A stretch of 64,000 bases of DNA from CAYZQH01 sp050300015 (lineage in GTDB: Bacteria; Pseudomonadota; Gammaproteobacteria; Pseudomonadales; Cellvibrionaceae): positions 1 through 64,000 of the forward strand of contig JBNKWZ010000028.1 of assembly GCA_050300015.1 (NCBI GenBank), given 5' to 3'. Positions 25,328-34,630 of this stretch are shown here, piece after piece. Under the pieces are notes generated by a model. That model was not told the DNA's origin. It made no database searches and was given only the letters and a program-made list of their open reading frames with translations. Each line of letters starts with the position of its first letter. Position 1 is the first letter of the stretch. A program made the translations under genes and the position numbers.

Positions 25328-25975
25328 TTAGCCGCAGATCCACCCCGCCACATGTGACGCTGCCAGATGAATGCAGTCATGTTGTGCGCGCCCACTCGCA
25401 ACTAAGGGTACAAAATCGTGATTGGCTGAGTTTAACCACGTCACTTTCACTTTTCCCAAGGCATAACTGCTAACCTCTTCTGGACGACCAAAGGTGTCCC
25501 GAGTACCTTGCACGATTAACATGGGCTTGGCGAGGCTTGCCAAGTGCGCAACGCGGAGCTTTTTCGGTTGACCGGTGGGATGAAAGGGATACCCCAGTGC
25601 TACAACGCCGGAGGCCCAATGGGGCTCATGGCTCAACAGAAGGCTTGCGAGTCGCCCGCCCATAGATTTACCCGCCAACCAAAGCTCCAAAGCGGGGCTC
25701 GGCTTGGCCACCGCCAGCGCCTCTAAAAAGGCCTTGGTTTCGACCAGTAAAGCCTCTACCTTAGGGGGCGGACGCTTACGCCCGCCGAGGCGGCGCTCGG
25801 CCATATAACTGAATTCAAAACACACCACCTCAAACCCATGGTCCGCCAAAGCTTGTGCCATCGTTTTCACAAACACGCTATCCATACCCGCTCCCGCACC
25901 ATGCATTAGGACCATACGAGCCTTGACTTGCGGGCTTGTGTAAACTTCAACGGGCCACGATCCTAACCACTGCAC
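25328..25975 (-). CDS. Alpha/beta hydrolase of the KANL3/Tex30 type
   Basis: The 215-residue protein starts a hydrolase fold with VLMHGAGAGMDS and has the nucleophile elbow LAGKSMGGRLAS with its Ser. A later DTFGRPEEV and the NSANHDFVPL block supply candidate Asp and His residues. The substrate is unknown. Its ATG overlaps the end of the YheU-family gene by 13 bases, so the two are translated together. Confidence 0.85.
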   Translation of the reverse strand: MQWLGSWPVEVYTSPQVKARMVLMHGAGAGMDSVFVKTMAQALADHGFEVVCFEFSYMAERRLGGRKRPPPKVEALLVETKAFLEALAVAKPSPALELWLAGKSMGGRLASLLLSHEPHWASGVVALGYPFHPTGQPKKLRVAHLASLAKPMLIVQGTRDTFGRPEEVSSYALGKVKVTWLNSANHDFVPLVASGRAQHDCIHLAASHVAGWICG

Positions 25976-26190
25976 GAGTCATAATCCTGTTTAGGTACTA
26001 AGTTGACCGACTGTGAAGCGTCATCAAAAACGATCAGCACATCACCGCGCGCAACCTGCGGACGTAAAATGGAAACTTTTTGCTCCACCGACAACTCTTG
26101 CTCACCATAATCCGTTCCATCGCGCGTGACAAAATCCTCCATTAGGCAAGTAAGCGTCTCCGGCGTAAGGGTCTCGGGTGGGATGACCAT
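25963..26190 (-). CDS. YheU/UPF0270 family protein
   Basis: The 75-residue protein matches the small UPF0270 family, with VIPPETLTPETL near the start, VTRDGTDYGE and EQKVSILRPQVARGD in the middle. No biochemical role is established for the family. In E. coli yheU also lies beside a hydrolase gene (yheT), and here it overlaps an alpha/beta hydrolase gene, though of a different branch. Confidence 0.88.
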   Translation of the reverse strand: MVIPPETLTPETLTCLMEDFVTRDGTDYGEQELSVEQKVSILRPQVARGDVLIVFDDASQSVNLVPKQDYDSCSG

Positions 26191-26293
26191 ACTGCAGTTC
26201 TCATGCTGAGCCAGGTGGCATCATAAAGCATTGCCAAGAGCGCGTGCAGCTGGAATCATGGCGAGCCTCGCCAACAGCTTAAAAAGGTCGAAT

Positions 26294-26818
26294 ATGGCTC
26301 AATATTATTTACTCTCCGTCATCAGTGACGACAAACCCGGCATTATTAAATCGATTGCCCAGGTCGTGGCAGACAGAGGTGGCAGCTGGCAAGAAAGCCG
26401 ACTGGCGCAGCTGGATGGCCAGTTCGCGGGCATTATTAGAGTCAGTGTTGCACCTGAAAACGCCTCCGCACTAGAAGCAGAACTTTCAAACCTAGTAACA
26501 CTGGGCATTCAAGTGCGTATGCAACCGCTGCAAGGCTCGCAGTCTGCGTCCACTCATCAGCACGCCCGTTTTACACTGGCAGGACCAGACCGTAATGGTA
26601 TTGTTCGGGAGTTGGCTCACGCCTTTGCACAACACAACATTAACGTCCAGGAGCTAACCACCTGTTGCTCAAGCATGCCTTACAGTGGTGACCCTCTATT
26701 TGAAGCCTCCGGACAAGTGGAAATTCCCGTCGGGCAGGATTTGGACCCGATTCGAGAGAAACTCGACGTCATCGCCGACGACTTGGCGCTGGATATTCAA
26801 TTAGACGCCCTGGCCTAA
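26294..26818 (+). CDS. gcvR: Glycine cleavage system transcriptional repressor (two ACT domains)
   Basis: GcvR binds GcvA and switches it to repression of the glycine cleavage genes when glycine is low. The 174-residue protein consists of two ACT domains, the first from YYLLSVISDDKPGIIKSIA and the second from HARFTLAGPDRNGIVRELA. The start MAQYYLL at 26294 follows AAGG at good spacing; earlier in-frame codons lack support. The gene ends by overlapping the convergent phosphatase gene by four bases. Confidence 0.88.
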   Translation: MAQYYLLSVISDDKPGIIKSIAQVVADRGGSWQESRLAQLDGQFAGIIRVSVAPENASALEAELSNLVTLGIQVRMQPLQGSQSASTHQHARFTLAGPDRNGIVRELAHAFAQHNINVQELTTCCSSMPYSGDPLFEASGQVEIPVGQDLDPIREKLDVIADDLALDIQLDALA

Positions 26819-27594
26819 TCCACCGCCATCAATTTTGGCAAGCCAGAGAGGGTGTCAATCACATAGTCTGGGGAAAAGCCCACAAGATCTCGCGCTTGGA
26901 ATTTTCCGGTCTTCACCTGCATACCTCGCAAGCCTGCGGCCTGGGCCGCAGCCACATCCGAGCGTGCATCGTCCCCAACCATACACACCTCTGACGGCGG
27001 TAAGCCCATGATCTCACAGGCCTTATGAAAGAAAATGGCTGAGGGTTTTCCCATCACCACAGGATCAATATCGACCGCAAAGGACAAGGCCTGCACAATA
27101 GGCCCCACGTCTAACTGGAGCCCATTGGCGCCCCTAAAATAACGCGTCATGCCAAGCGCCACCAACTCGCATTGCGGATACTCCATCAGTAATCGAAAAG
27201 CTTCGTTCATACGTGCAAAGCTCCAATCGCTGCCCATATCCCCCACCAATAGGGCATCGGGCGCCACAAGGGATTCGGAGTCCCAAAGGGCTAGAGGCGC
27301 CAAATCTTCAAGGGTAGGCGTCACCACAAACGGCACAACGGTTTTAGCGCCCTGCGTCTTTAGGTAGCTAACGGCAGCGCCCATGGGCGTGAGAATTTGT
27401 GAAGTACTGGCTTTAAATCCCATATGGCCAAGCTTATTGACGATGGCAGACTTTGGGCTCGAGGTGGTGTTGGTGACAAACAAATGGGGGATGCCTGATT
27501 TCACCAACCAATCCAAGGTGCTGATGGCCCCCGGTATGGGGCTGGCATTTTGATAGACCACACCATCCAGATCTACTAGTACGCCTTTAAACAT
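26815..27594 (-). CDS. HAD-IIA family hydrolase, LHPP-like
   Basis: The 259-residue protein is a haloacid-dehalogenase phosphatase with motif I VDLDGVVY, motif II VTNTTSSPKS, and motif IV MVGDDARSDVAAA. The layout with a C2 cap matches the LHPP/TIGR01458 subgroup, reported to act on phospholysine, phosphohistidine or pyrophosphate in animals. The bacterial substrate is unknown. Confidence 0.88.
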   Translation of the reverse strand: MFKGVLVDLDGVVYQNASPIPGAISTLDWLVKSGIPHLFVTNTTSSPKSAIVNKLGHMGFKASTSQILTPMGAAVSYLKTQGAKTVVPFVVTPTLEDLAPLALWDSESLVAPDALLVGDMGSDWSFARMNEAFRLLMEYPQCELVALGMTRYFRGANGLQLDVGPIVQALSFAVDIDPVVMGKPSAIFFHKACEIMGLPPSEVCMVGDDARSDVAAAQAAGLRGMQVKTGKFQARDLVGFSPDYVIDTLSGLPKLMAVD

Positions 27595-27736
27595 GCACTG
27601 TCCTCCCGCTACCGTTCTCGAAGCCTCACCGTTTAAGCATACACCTCAACTAACGGGGTTCAAGGGGCGCTTCGCTTAATCTGACGCAGCTGAAAGCTTC
27701 AATGCAAGCCCCCAGACTGGAGGCAGGCTCACCCCT

Positions 27737-28246
27737 TTATTCAAGAAGTTCGGGCACTGCGGGCTCGGAGTGGGAAGGGCTCAACGCGTCTGCCTGCCGG
27801 GAGACACTCTGCCTGGCGTATTCCCATGCCACTTCTACTGCCTGATCCAACAAAAAAAAGTGATCTACAAGGTAGGGCGCCGCAAGCGCGTCGATCACCG
27901 CTCGGCGGCGTACTTCTTGTGAATGGTTCAGTGCAAAGGGTGCCTCAGTGAGAAACAACTTGTACAAGCTCACCACACAGTGCGGCCCAAACCGGTTGAC
28001 GGTAACCGCAGCCTGAAAGGCCGATTCGCCGAGTTCTGCGTAGACAAACAGGGCTTTGTTCGGCAATACGTTAAACAGTCCCCGACCGGAGATACGCTCG
28101 ATTTCGCATTCAGCCCCCTCCACACCTAACCCCAAAAAGTATTCCCGCGTATTGAGCAAGAGCTGTTTTTGGTGCCCCGGAGACAACATTGCATTGAATT
28201 CCGTATGGCTTTTGTCGCCATACAGTTGGCTGGCTACGAGTTCCAT
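27737..28246 (-). CDS. Hypothetical protein
   Basis: I do not recognise this 169-residue protein. It has no signal peptide or membrane segment. A Leu- and Arg-rich middle (QEVRRRAVIDALAAPYLVD) and a disordered acidic tail are visible. AGGA lies at good distance before the ATG at 28246, and the frame is uninterrupted, which supports a real gene. It stands alone, divergent from the DUF2214 membrane protein. Confidence 0.65.
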   Translation of the reverse strand: MELVASQLYGDKSHTEFNAMLSPGHQKQLLLNTREYFLGLGVEGAECEIERISGRGLFNVLPNKALFVYAELGESAFQAAVTVNRFGPHCVVSLYKLFLTEAPFALNHSQEVRRRAVIDALAAPYLVDHFFLLDQAVEVAWEYARQSVSRQADALSPSHSEPAVPELLE

Positions 28247-28333
28247 ATGACGTCCTATCTAAAAAGCAACGGTGGTACCGAATTCTAGTTTGAAATACCA
28301 TGCCATATCTGTCATCTGAAGCGAACCCCGTTT

Positions 28334-28774
28334 ATGCCAACGCTTGACCTTACCGTACGCTACTTTCACTTTTTGGCCATTTTTGTCATGTTCGCCTTGC
28401 TGACCTGCGAACATCTATTATTAAAAAATCGTGTAGAACAACGTTGGATAAGGTCCTTAAGCATCATTGATGCAGCTTATGGTATCAGTGCGCTCGTCGC
28501 TCTGCTATGTGGCATAGGACTGTGGTGGTGGGTGGGTAAACCCGCCGGGTTTTATTCAGGCAACTGGGCCTTTCACTTAAAAATCACCTTATTTGGCATT
28601 GCAGCGGTACTGTCCCTTTTGCCCACGCTGTTCATTCTCAAAGCGCGCAAGCGCCGCATCGATGTGGAGGTTCCAGCGTATGTTGTCTGGTGTATTAGAG
28701 CTGAACTGCTCCTTCTATGTTGTATACCAGCCTTGGCGGTGATGATGGCCAACGGCTACGGCTATGTGCGCTAA
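28334..28774 (+). CDS. DUF2214 family membrane protein
   Basis: The 146-residue protein has four hydrophobic segments and begins with VRYFHFLAIFVMFALLTCEH, typical of the DUF2214 family of inner-membrane proteins. Conserved His and Glu residues lie in the first segment. No function is established. It converges on the gene of the TonB-receptor partner. Confidence 0.8.
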   Translation: MPTLDLTVRYFHFLAIFVMFALLTCEHLLLKNRVEQRWIRSLSIIDAAYGISALVALLCGIGLWWWVGKPAGFYSGNWAFHLKITLFGIAAVLSLLPTLFILKARKRRIDVEVPAYVVWCIRAELLLLCCIPALAVMMANGYGYVR

Positions 28775-28778
28775 CAAA

Positions 28779-29600
28779 CTACTGGAGCGCTTCTTGTATA
28801 CAAGCATTGGGCACCGCCAATGACACGGTATTATTACTAAAGTCGCGATCATCTAACACACGCCAAAGCCCCACACGCAAACGATTGGCCGAAGGAAACG
28901 GAATTGGACCTCGCCACACCAAGGACGCCCCCTTTACCGTACCAAACGTTTTGGCCACGTCCAATTCAGACAGCGAAATATCTGGCGCTCTCGTTTGATC
29001 ATCTAGGTTTTGTCGCATCAAGTAGGCGCCGCTTTCCACCTCCCACGAGGCTTTGCTGAGCGGTATTGAGCTGAGGTTTTTCAGCGTAATGACCAACTCA
29101 CACCGATTACGATCAATGGCCGCATCCGCCACAGCCACATCCGGCTGTTCATCAACAATTGCATCCCCTGGAATAAAACCCTTGCCCGGCTGACAGTCCA
29201 TGGGGGCTTGCCAATAATTGTTACCAGCGCCATAGTCACCAAACTCCTCTGCGTAGTGCAACGATACCGACAGTGCCGGTGGAATATTGGCGTATACCTT
29301 CTTGGATACAACGATCAGCTCACCACCCAAGGGCTGTAACGCCCGCAGCTTGTCTAATGCACGTAAAGACCTTAAACGTTCCTTTTGTTCTCCCTTTTCA
29401 AGTATGAGGTAGGCGGGCGTCACTGTGGCGTAAAAAGAGTCGGGTAAATCATGGCCAACATTTTGAAGTTGAATTTGAATATGACAGCTCGGCAACATTT
29501 GTGCCTGAGTAATGGCGAGGTCCAAATCCTCGTGTGCGACTACCCAACACGGCATAAGCGTTATGAGCCCACAAAGCACTCGGCTCAGTCCTTTAATCAT
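28779..29600 (-). CDS. Secreted protein coupled to the TonB receptor
   Basis: The protein of about 273 residues has a signal peptide (MIKGLSRVLCGLITL, cleaved near VVAHED). It shows two similar halves, each with a strand pattern like C-x-I-x-I-x-L-x-N (CHIQIQLQNVG and CELVITLKNLS), which recalls CARDB-type adhesion folds. I cannot name the family. The ATG at 29600 lies inside the last codons of the TonB receptor gene and has GGCGG upstream, so translation is coupled. A partner role in uptake of the receptor's ligand is likely but unproven. Confidence 0.7.
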   Translation of the reverse strand: MIKGLSRVLCGLITLMPCWVVAHEDLDLAITQAQMLPSCHIQIQLQNVGHDLPDSFYATVTPAYLILEKGEQKERLRSLRALDKLRALQPLGGELIVVSKKVYANIPPALSVSLHYAEEFGDYGAGNNYWQAPMDCQPGKGFIPGDAIVDEQPDVAVADAAIDRNRCELVITLKNLSSIPLSKASWEVESGAYLMRQNLDDQTRAPDISLSELDVAKTFGTVKGASLVWRGPIPFPSANRLRVGLWRVLDDRDFSNNTVSLAVPNACIQEALQ

Positions 29601-31671
29601 ATTCATACCGCCAAGTAATACGAAGCGATCGAGGCGTAAGGGGATGGAAGTGTCGATCCTCAACCGGTGACGACTCCGTCGCTTGCTGCGAAGCGTAAAC
29701 ATAGGTCATATTATTGCCTCGATGATCGAACAGGTTATCAATGTCAAACAAAAGGGAAACCCCTTTTTTTAAATAAGCGCGAGCAGAAACACCCCAAACA
29801 TGGGTGGAATCCGTGCGCGATTGATCCTCTAGGCGATAAGCACCAATCAATTGCCCGTTGATGGTCGCTTGCCAAGTGCTGCCCCACCATTTGGAGACCA
29901 ACAGCTGTAGCTGGTGTTCGAGCACGCCAGTTAAGGCCGTCGCTTTACCCTCTGTATCCCAATAGGCACGTGTGCTAGCACCCACAAGCGAGGCAAACCA
30001 GGTATCGGCTTGATAATGCAGCTGGCCCTCCATACCGTAGCGAACACTGGCAAACCCGGTATCCTCGGTTGTCCCTTCATCGCCCAAAAATTCCGTTTGT
30101 GAGGCCAGAGTCATTTGCCAAAGGGCCAGAGAAACCGACCATGCCTCGGATGGCGCGTGCCAGTATCCGCCCACCTCTACCCCATCCACCGGCACCACCG
30201 GAGTGGCCGGGGTCTGCGCTGCCCCATCTCTCGGGCTCACGGTAGCCAGTACACCCCGGGCGTCATTACTGTGGTAACCCCGCCCTACATAACCATGTAG
30301 TCGCCAATTGGGTGTCCACTGCCAGAGGGTTCGCACCCCGCCCGTAAAAATGTGATCGGAAAGGCGCCCTTCATTCTGGGTTAATGTATCCGGCTGGAGT
30401 GCCGCTATCGGTTTAAGGTCAAAACTGTGATGATTCCAGCGAATACTGGCCACGCTGCTGAGACCGGTTTTCCACTCATAGGTCCCTTGCCAATAGGCGG
30501 CAAGCTGGCCTAATGAAACTTGGTCCTGACGCAGGATTTCATCCTTTTGCCTTAATTCAGACGAGTAAAGGCCCACCGGGTCAACCTCGTCCAGCCGCCA
30601 TTGCAAACCCAGGGTTGAGCTGGCTTTACCTCCTATCCCTTTGATTTCTCGCGTATTGACCAGGTCTCCGCCCACAACGGTGCGCGCCTCTTGTTGCCAA
30701 AATTGGTCTCCTTGCGGCTGGGTAAAATAAGTAAAGTTGGACCATAAATCCAGGCGATACCTCAAGGCATAGGCATTTAACCACCAAGCCGAATACCGGT
30801 TGTGCCAGCGCTTTTGCACACTCAAACTGTAGCGCTCTGTTTCTCCGCCGGAGCTTGAATCCAGGGTTTCGTATCGAGACAGAGCGCCTTCTTGCACTGC
30901 CCGCTCGGGAATGGGGTCCGCCGCATGCCAGCGGTTACGATACCCCATTAGGCTAATGTCCAACCCCTCTTGCACACCGCCACTGGCATACTTGAGCCAA
31001 AGGTTGGTTTTACGTACACCCTCGTCCACATTGACCCACGGCCCATCGTAAGCTTGCACCTCGGTGCCCAGCAGCCATTGCCCCATACCCGCCTCCCATT
31101 GGTTGGCTGACATCAGTCGCTGATACCCCCAACTGCCACCACTGACACTGAGTATTTGGCTGGGCAAAAAACGTGCGGTGTGAATCAGGGCTTCACCCGT
31201 ACTGGCAAAATCTCCCGCATCGCCATAGTAAGGACCCTTGCGGTAGTGCAGAGCCTCGATCAGCTCGGGAATCAAAAAGTTTAAATCGGTGTAACCTTGA
31301 CCGTGCGCATGACTGGGCAAATTGACCGGCACAAAATCCACACGCGTGGAAAAATCCGTGCCGTGATCCAAATTAAACCCCCGTAAGAAGTACTGACTGC
31401 CTTTCCCAGAACCGCTGTGCTCCAAAGCCACCATGCCCGGCACCCACCCCAAAAGATCACCGCTGTCTTCCATTGCGATTAACGCCAGTTCGTCTTGCGT
31501 GATCACGCCTTCTTCAGTGTGCATACGCGACCCAAGGGGTTTTGATTTTTGGCCCACAACCGTCACTTCCTCCAGTAAACCCACATGTGCTTGGCTGGGG
31601 GCAACAACGCCCATACCAAGCACAAATAGGCTTAGGACCAGTTTTGAAGAGGTTTTCTTGAAATAACTCAT
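29593..31671 (-). CDS. TonB-dependent outer-membrane receptor
   Basis: The 692-residue protein has a signal peptide ending near PSQAH, a TonB-box-like EEVTVVG, a plug domain with YFLRGFNLDHGTDF, and a beta barrel that ends with the aromatic terminal strand LRITWRYEY. The FNLDHGTDF motif is seen in receptors often annotated for metals or for unknown small ligands. There is no N-terminal signalling domain for a sigma factor. The substrate is not predictable; the co-translated secreted protein is the only contextual clue. Confidence 0.9.
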   Translation of the reverse strand: MSYFKKTSSKLVLSLFVLGMGVVAPSQAHVGLLEEVTVVGQKSKPLGSRMHTEEGVITQDELALIAMEDSGDLLGWVPGMVALEHSGSGKGSQYFLRGFNLDHGTDFSTRVDFVPVNLPSHAHGQGYTDLNFLIPELIEALHYRKGPYYGDAGDFASTGEALIHTARFLPSQILSVSGGSWGYQRLMSANQWEAGMGQWLLGTEVQAYDGPWVNVDEGVRKTNLWLKYASGGVQEGLDISLMGYRNRWHAADPIPERAVQEGALSRYETLDSSSGGETERYSLSVQKRWHNRYSAWWLNAYALRYRLDLWSNFTYFTQPQGDQFWQQEARTVVGGDLVNTREIKGIGGKASSTLGLQWRLDEVDPVGLYSSELRQKDEILRQDQVSLGQLAAYWQGTYEWKTGLSSVASIRWNHHSFDLKPIAALQPDTLTQNEGRLSDHIFTGGVRTLWQWTPNWRLHGYVGRGYHSNDARGVLATVSPRDGAAQTPATPVVPVDGVEVGGYWHAPSEAWSVSLALWQMTLASQTEFLGDEGTTEDTGFASVRYGMEGQLHYQADTWFASLVGASTRAYWDTEGKATALTGVLEHQLQLLVSKWWGSTWQATINGQLIGAYRLEDQSRTDSTHVWGVSARAYLKKGVSLLFDIDNLFDHRGNNMTYVYASQQATESSPVEDRHFHPLTPRSLRITWRYEYD

Positions 31672-31793
31672 GGGAAGGTCTTTGCGAGAAAGTCTGACAA
31701 ACCCAGGCTAGCGGACCGCCACGGGGGTTGTCAAAAAAATCGCCTAACGTGCTGTGGACGAGTCAAACCTTTGTGCGGGTTCTTCTTGGAATG

Positions 31794-32168
31794 CTAGGGA
31801 ACCTATGATCAAGTTCCAATGGCTTCTCGGCTTGGGCTTCCTGCGTCGCTCTACCGCCTACATCCGTGCAGTCGTACGCCCTTTCCTTAACGTCAGAGGT
31901 CAAAGTGCAGCCGGCAAGGCATTTTTCGCAGTGAATGGCCGTAGTCCTTAACAAGGAAAGTAACACTATCAGATGGGCTTTGAAGCCGCGCCCTTCGCGG
32001 CTTACAGAGCTTCCCGCATCTTCGTTAGTGATTTTCGTCAGACCACCAGTATGGTTTGACCGCCATAAATGGCGTTTTTGCAGAGGCAAAAAACAGTCAA
32101 ATCACTACCTTGATCTCGAAAAGCTCTGAAAACCAGAAGCTATCGGGACTTAATCAGAGGTTTCCTAG
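31794..32168. mobile_element. Non-autonomous inverted-repeat element (MITE-like), copy 1
   Basis: The 375-base element starts CTAGGGAACCTATGATCAAG and ends AATCAGAGGTTTCCTAG, giving terminal inverted repeats within CTAG sites. Read on this strand it matches the reverse complement of the copy at 56735-57104 along almost its whole length. Small frames inside are not conserved between copies, so it codes for no transposase. The ends resemble those of IS5-like elements, but that link is from memory. The right-hand CTAG contains the stop codon of the pectin lyase gene. Confidence 0.75.
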
Positions 32169-34630
32169 GGACAATTACCGGGTTCAGCACCCGTATGCCA
32201 AACGTTGAGTACATCCACATTAGCCAAACCTTCACTGGTTGTCGCGGCCAATCTCACCACATTATTGCCAGCGGTTAGCGGCAATTGCAGCACCTCTGTA
32301 CGCCAATTGCTCCAAGCACCGGTACTATTGAAGTTTACCACTCCGGCTGGCCCATTATTGACCGTTACCGCTCCGGGGCGATTCGAAGTGCTCGCATAGC
32401 GCAAGCTGACGGTATACGTCTCACTAGTGGGCACATTCACAGCCCAGCTCAATGCTGCGCCCACAGCGTTATCACTGTTCAAAAACCCGGTACCACTAAA
32501 ACCTCCGTGGTTGTTTTCAGAGGCCAACCCAGAGCACTCTCCAGCACTTTGCTCTTGTATTGCTAAAATCGGTTCAGAGGGTTCGCTCACGGCATCCCCA
32601 GCAACATGAATATTGGGCTTAGGAAAGTTGCTGGCATCCGCACCGATATACAAACTGGGATGCGGTGGCTGATTGTACGCCGTGTTTTGCCAAGCCACAG
32701 CCACGCGGTATTGAGGGTCGTGCATCAGCGTGTGAATGCGGTGAGTGGTAGGAATCGTCGTAGTAAAAATAAGCAGCTGACGATTATTGTTATGCCGCCA
32801 AATCACCTCTTCACGCCAGTCCCCAAAAATATCAGCCGATAGTGAAGGCGTTTTTTTATTCACGTCATTGGACGCAGCACCAAAGTCATAAGCGGTGAGC
32901 AGTCGCTCGGCTTTATTGGCCCCGGCATTCCATTTATCGATGGTGGTATTGTCTAGAATCTCGCGGGATAAGTCGCCATCCCACCAAACCATAAAGTTCA
33001 TTTGAGACGGTTTGGAGACCTGGCTTTGCCCATTCGCCATCAACAAGTTACCACGCGACCCCCACATCTCCCAGCCGGGAACATTGGGGTCAATATCACC
33101 AGTCACACCGCGCCCCACATCTCCAGAGCTAGGGGCAGTGCTATATAGTATTTGCCCGGTACGCGCATCGTGCACCTCAACGCCGTGGCTGCCATAACAA
33201 CCTTGCGATTCGTGCACCATAAAGACTTCCAAGCCAGGGCGATTCGGGATGATATCGGCCACATGCAATGCGTCGCCATGACACAGGCCGGTGGAGTACA
33301 GCCCCTGACCATTGTCGTCAATGGTCGCGGCACCATAAATAATCTCATCGCGTCCATCACCATCCACATCAGCCACACTCAAGCTGTGCGCGCCCTGCTC
33401 CAGATAGGCCGTATTTTTATTGGCGGCAGAATCCGCATGGAACTGCCAGCGCACGGACATTTGCCCGCCGCTAAAATCCACGGCTGTAATTTTGGTTTGG
33501 GACCGGGTATAGCCCTTGCTAGTTTGTGGGCCGTAGTAGCCCCGAGCAGTAATCAGGCTGGGGTTGGTGCCATCCAGGTAGGCCACGCCGGCCAAATAAC
33601 GCTCCGAACGCCCGCCGTAGCCATCACCCCAATCTTCGGTAGCACCACGTGTTTCAGGGTAATCAATGGTGTGCATATTGGCGCCAGTCTCACCATTGAA
33701 CATGGTGAGAAATTCAGCCCCAGAATGTATAAAACCACTGCCATCACGATAATCGGCGCCGCCATTGCCAATCATATTGCCAAGACCATCAATGGTGCCA
33801 TCACTGGTGCGCGCGGCCACTTCGGCTTTGCCGTCACCATCAAAATCAAACACCATGAAGTGCAAATAATGCTGTCCTGACCGAATATTGCGCCCAAAAT
33901 TGATGCGCCAAAGGTGCTCGCCATTCAACTCATAAGCATCCAGATACGTCGGCCCAGTAAAACCACTTTGTGAGTTATCTTTGGCATTGGAAGGCTTCCA
34001 CTTCACCACCACCTCATATTGACCGTCGCCGTCCAGGTCTGCCACGGAGGCATCGTCGGGAGAATAGTCATAACCCACGCCGTCCTCACTGGTACCGCCG
34101 CTTGGGCGATTGAGGTCGACGGTTAATATTTGGCTTGGCCAAACTTGCACTTGGGTGTCTGAGTCTTGCTCACCACGTTGGGTGACCGGCCGCACCTCGT
34201 AGGTTGCGCCGTCAAAACCATCAGAGTCCATAAAATTGGTAGCACCCGTAATGGGTGTGCCATTGATCAGGCTGCCATTACGATAGAGATTAAACCCGAT
34301 ACCGTCTTCATCTGTACCAAACAGTCGCCAAGCTAAAAACACGCCGGTGTCCACTTTGACCGCCACCAACCCGCGATCCAGCGCTTCCATTCGCTTGCCC
34401 GTTAATTCTCGAATAACCGGTGTCACGTGGTGTCCGGATGAGCTGGAGCTGGAACTGGAGCTAGAAGACGTACTAGAGGCGCTAGAGCTGGATGAACTCG
34501 AACTGGAGGACGAAGAAGAGGTACTTGAACTGGAAGACGAAGAGTTACTCGAACCGCCCGGAGGCGTTTCGCCGCCACAGCTCAACAAAACGCTGGCCAT
34601 CAACGGCGCTAAAAACAGAGACTTTCTCAT
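32165..34630 (-). CDS. Rhamnogalacturonan lyase (PL11) lipoprotein with poly-Ser linker and CBM35
   Basis: The 821-residue protein has a lipoprotein signal (VLLSCGG, Cys18), a poly-serine linker (about residues 27-66), a catalytic region and a C-terminal carbohydrate-binding domain. The catalytic part matches polysaccharide lyase family 11, with VADLDGDGQYEVVVKW, FDFDGDGKAEVAARTSDGT and SVADVDGDGRDEI, the Asp-rich calcium-binding propeller repeats. It cuts the rhamnogalacturonan I backbone of pectin. The last ~120 residues, with NNHGGFSGTGFLN, look like a CBM35. Lipid anchoring suggests cell-surface use. The TAG stop lies in the CTAG at the edge of the mobile element. Confidence 0.92.
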   Translation of the reverse strand: MRKSLFLAPLMASVLLSCGGETPPGGSSNSSSSSSSTSSSSSSSSSSSSSASSTSSSSSSSSSSSGHHVTPVIRELTGKRMEALDRGLVAVKVDTGVFLAWRLFGTDEDGIGFNLYRNGSLINGTPITGATNFMDSDGFDGATYEVRPVTQRGEQDSDTQVQVWPSQILTVDLNRPSGGTSEDGVGYDYSPDDASVADLDGDGQYEVVVKWKPSNAKDNSQSGFTGPTYLDAYELNGEHLWRINFGRNIRSGQHYLHFMVFDFDGDGKAEVAARTSDGTIDGLGNMIGNGGADYRDGSGFIHSGAEFLTMFNGETGANMHTIDYPETRGATEDWGDGYGGRSERYLAGVAYLDGTNPSLITARGYYGPQTSKGYTRSQTKITAVDFSGGQMSVRWQFHADSAANKNTAYLEQGAHSLSVADVDGDGRDEIIYGAATIDDNGQGLYSTGLCHGDALHVADIIPNRPGLEVFMVHESQGCYGSHGVEVHDARTGQILYSTAPSSGDVGRGVTGDIDPNVPGWEMWGSRGNLLMANGQSQVSKPSQMNFMVWWDGDLSREILDNTTIDKWNAGANKAERLLTAYDFGAASNDVNKKTPSLSADIFGDWREEVIWRHNNNRQLLIFTTTIPTTHRIHTLMHDPQYRVAVAWQNTAYNQPPHPSLYIGADASNFPKPNIHVAGDAVSEPSEPILAIQEQSAGECSGLASENNHGGFSGTGFLNSDNAVGAALSWAVNVPTSETYTVSLRYASTSNRPGAVTVNNGPAGVVNFNSTGAWSNWRTEVLQLPLTAGNNVVRLAATTSEGLANVDVLNVWHTGAEPGNCP

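Noticed and set aside
31754..32129. Small frames inside the first inverted-repeat element
   Set aside because: They are not kept in the second copy of the element, so they are not remnants of a transposase that I can support.
33152..33880. 242-codon plus-strand frame
   Set aside because: It is antisense to the pectin lyase gene and mirrors its repeated codons.
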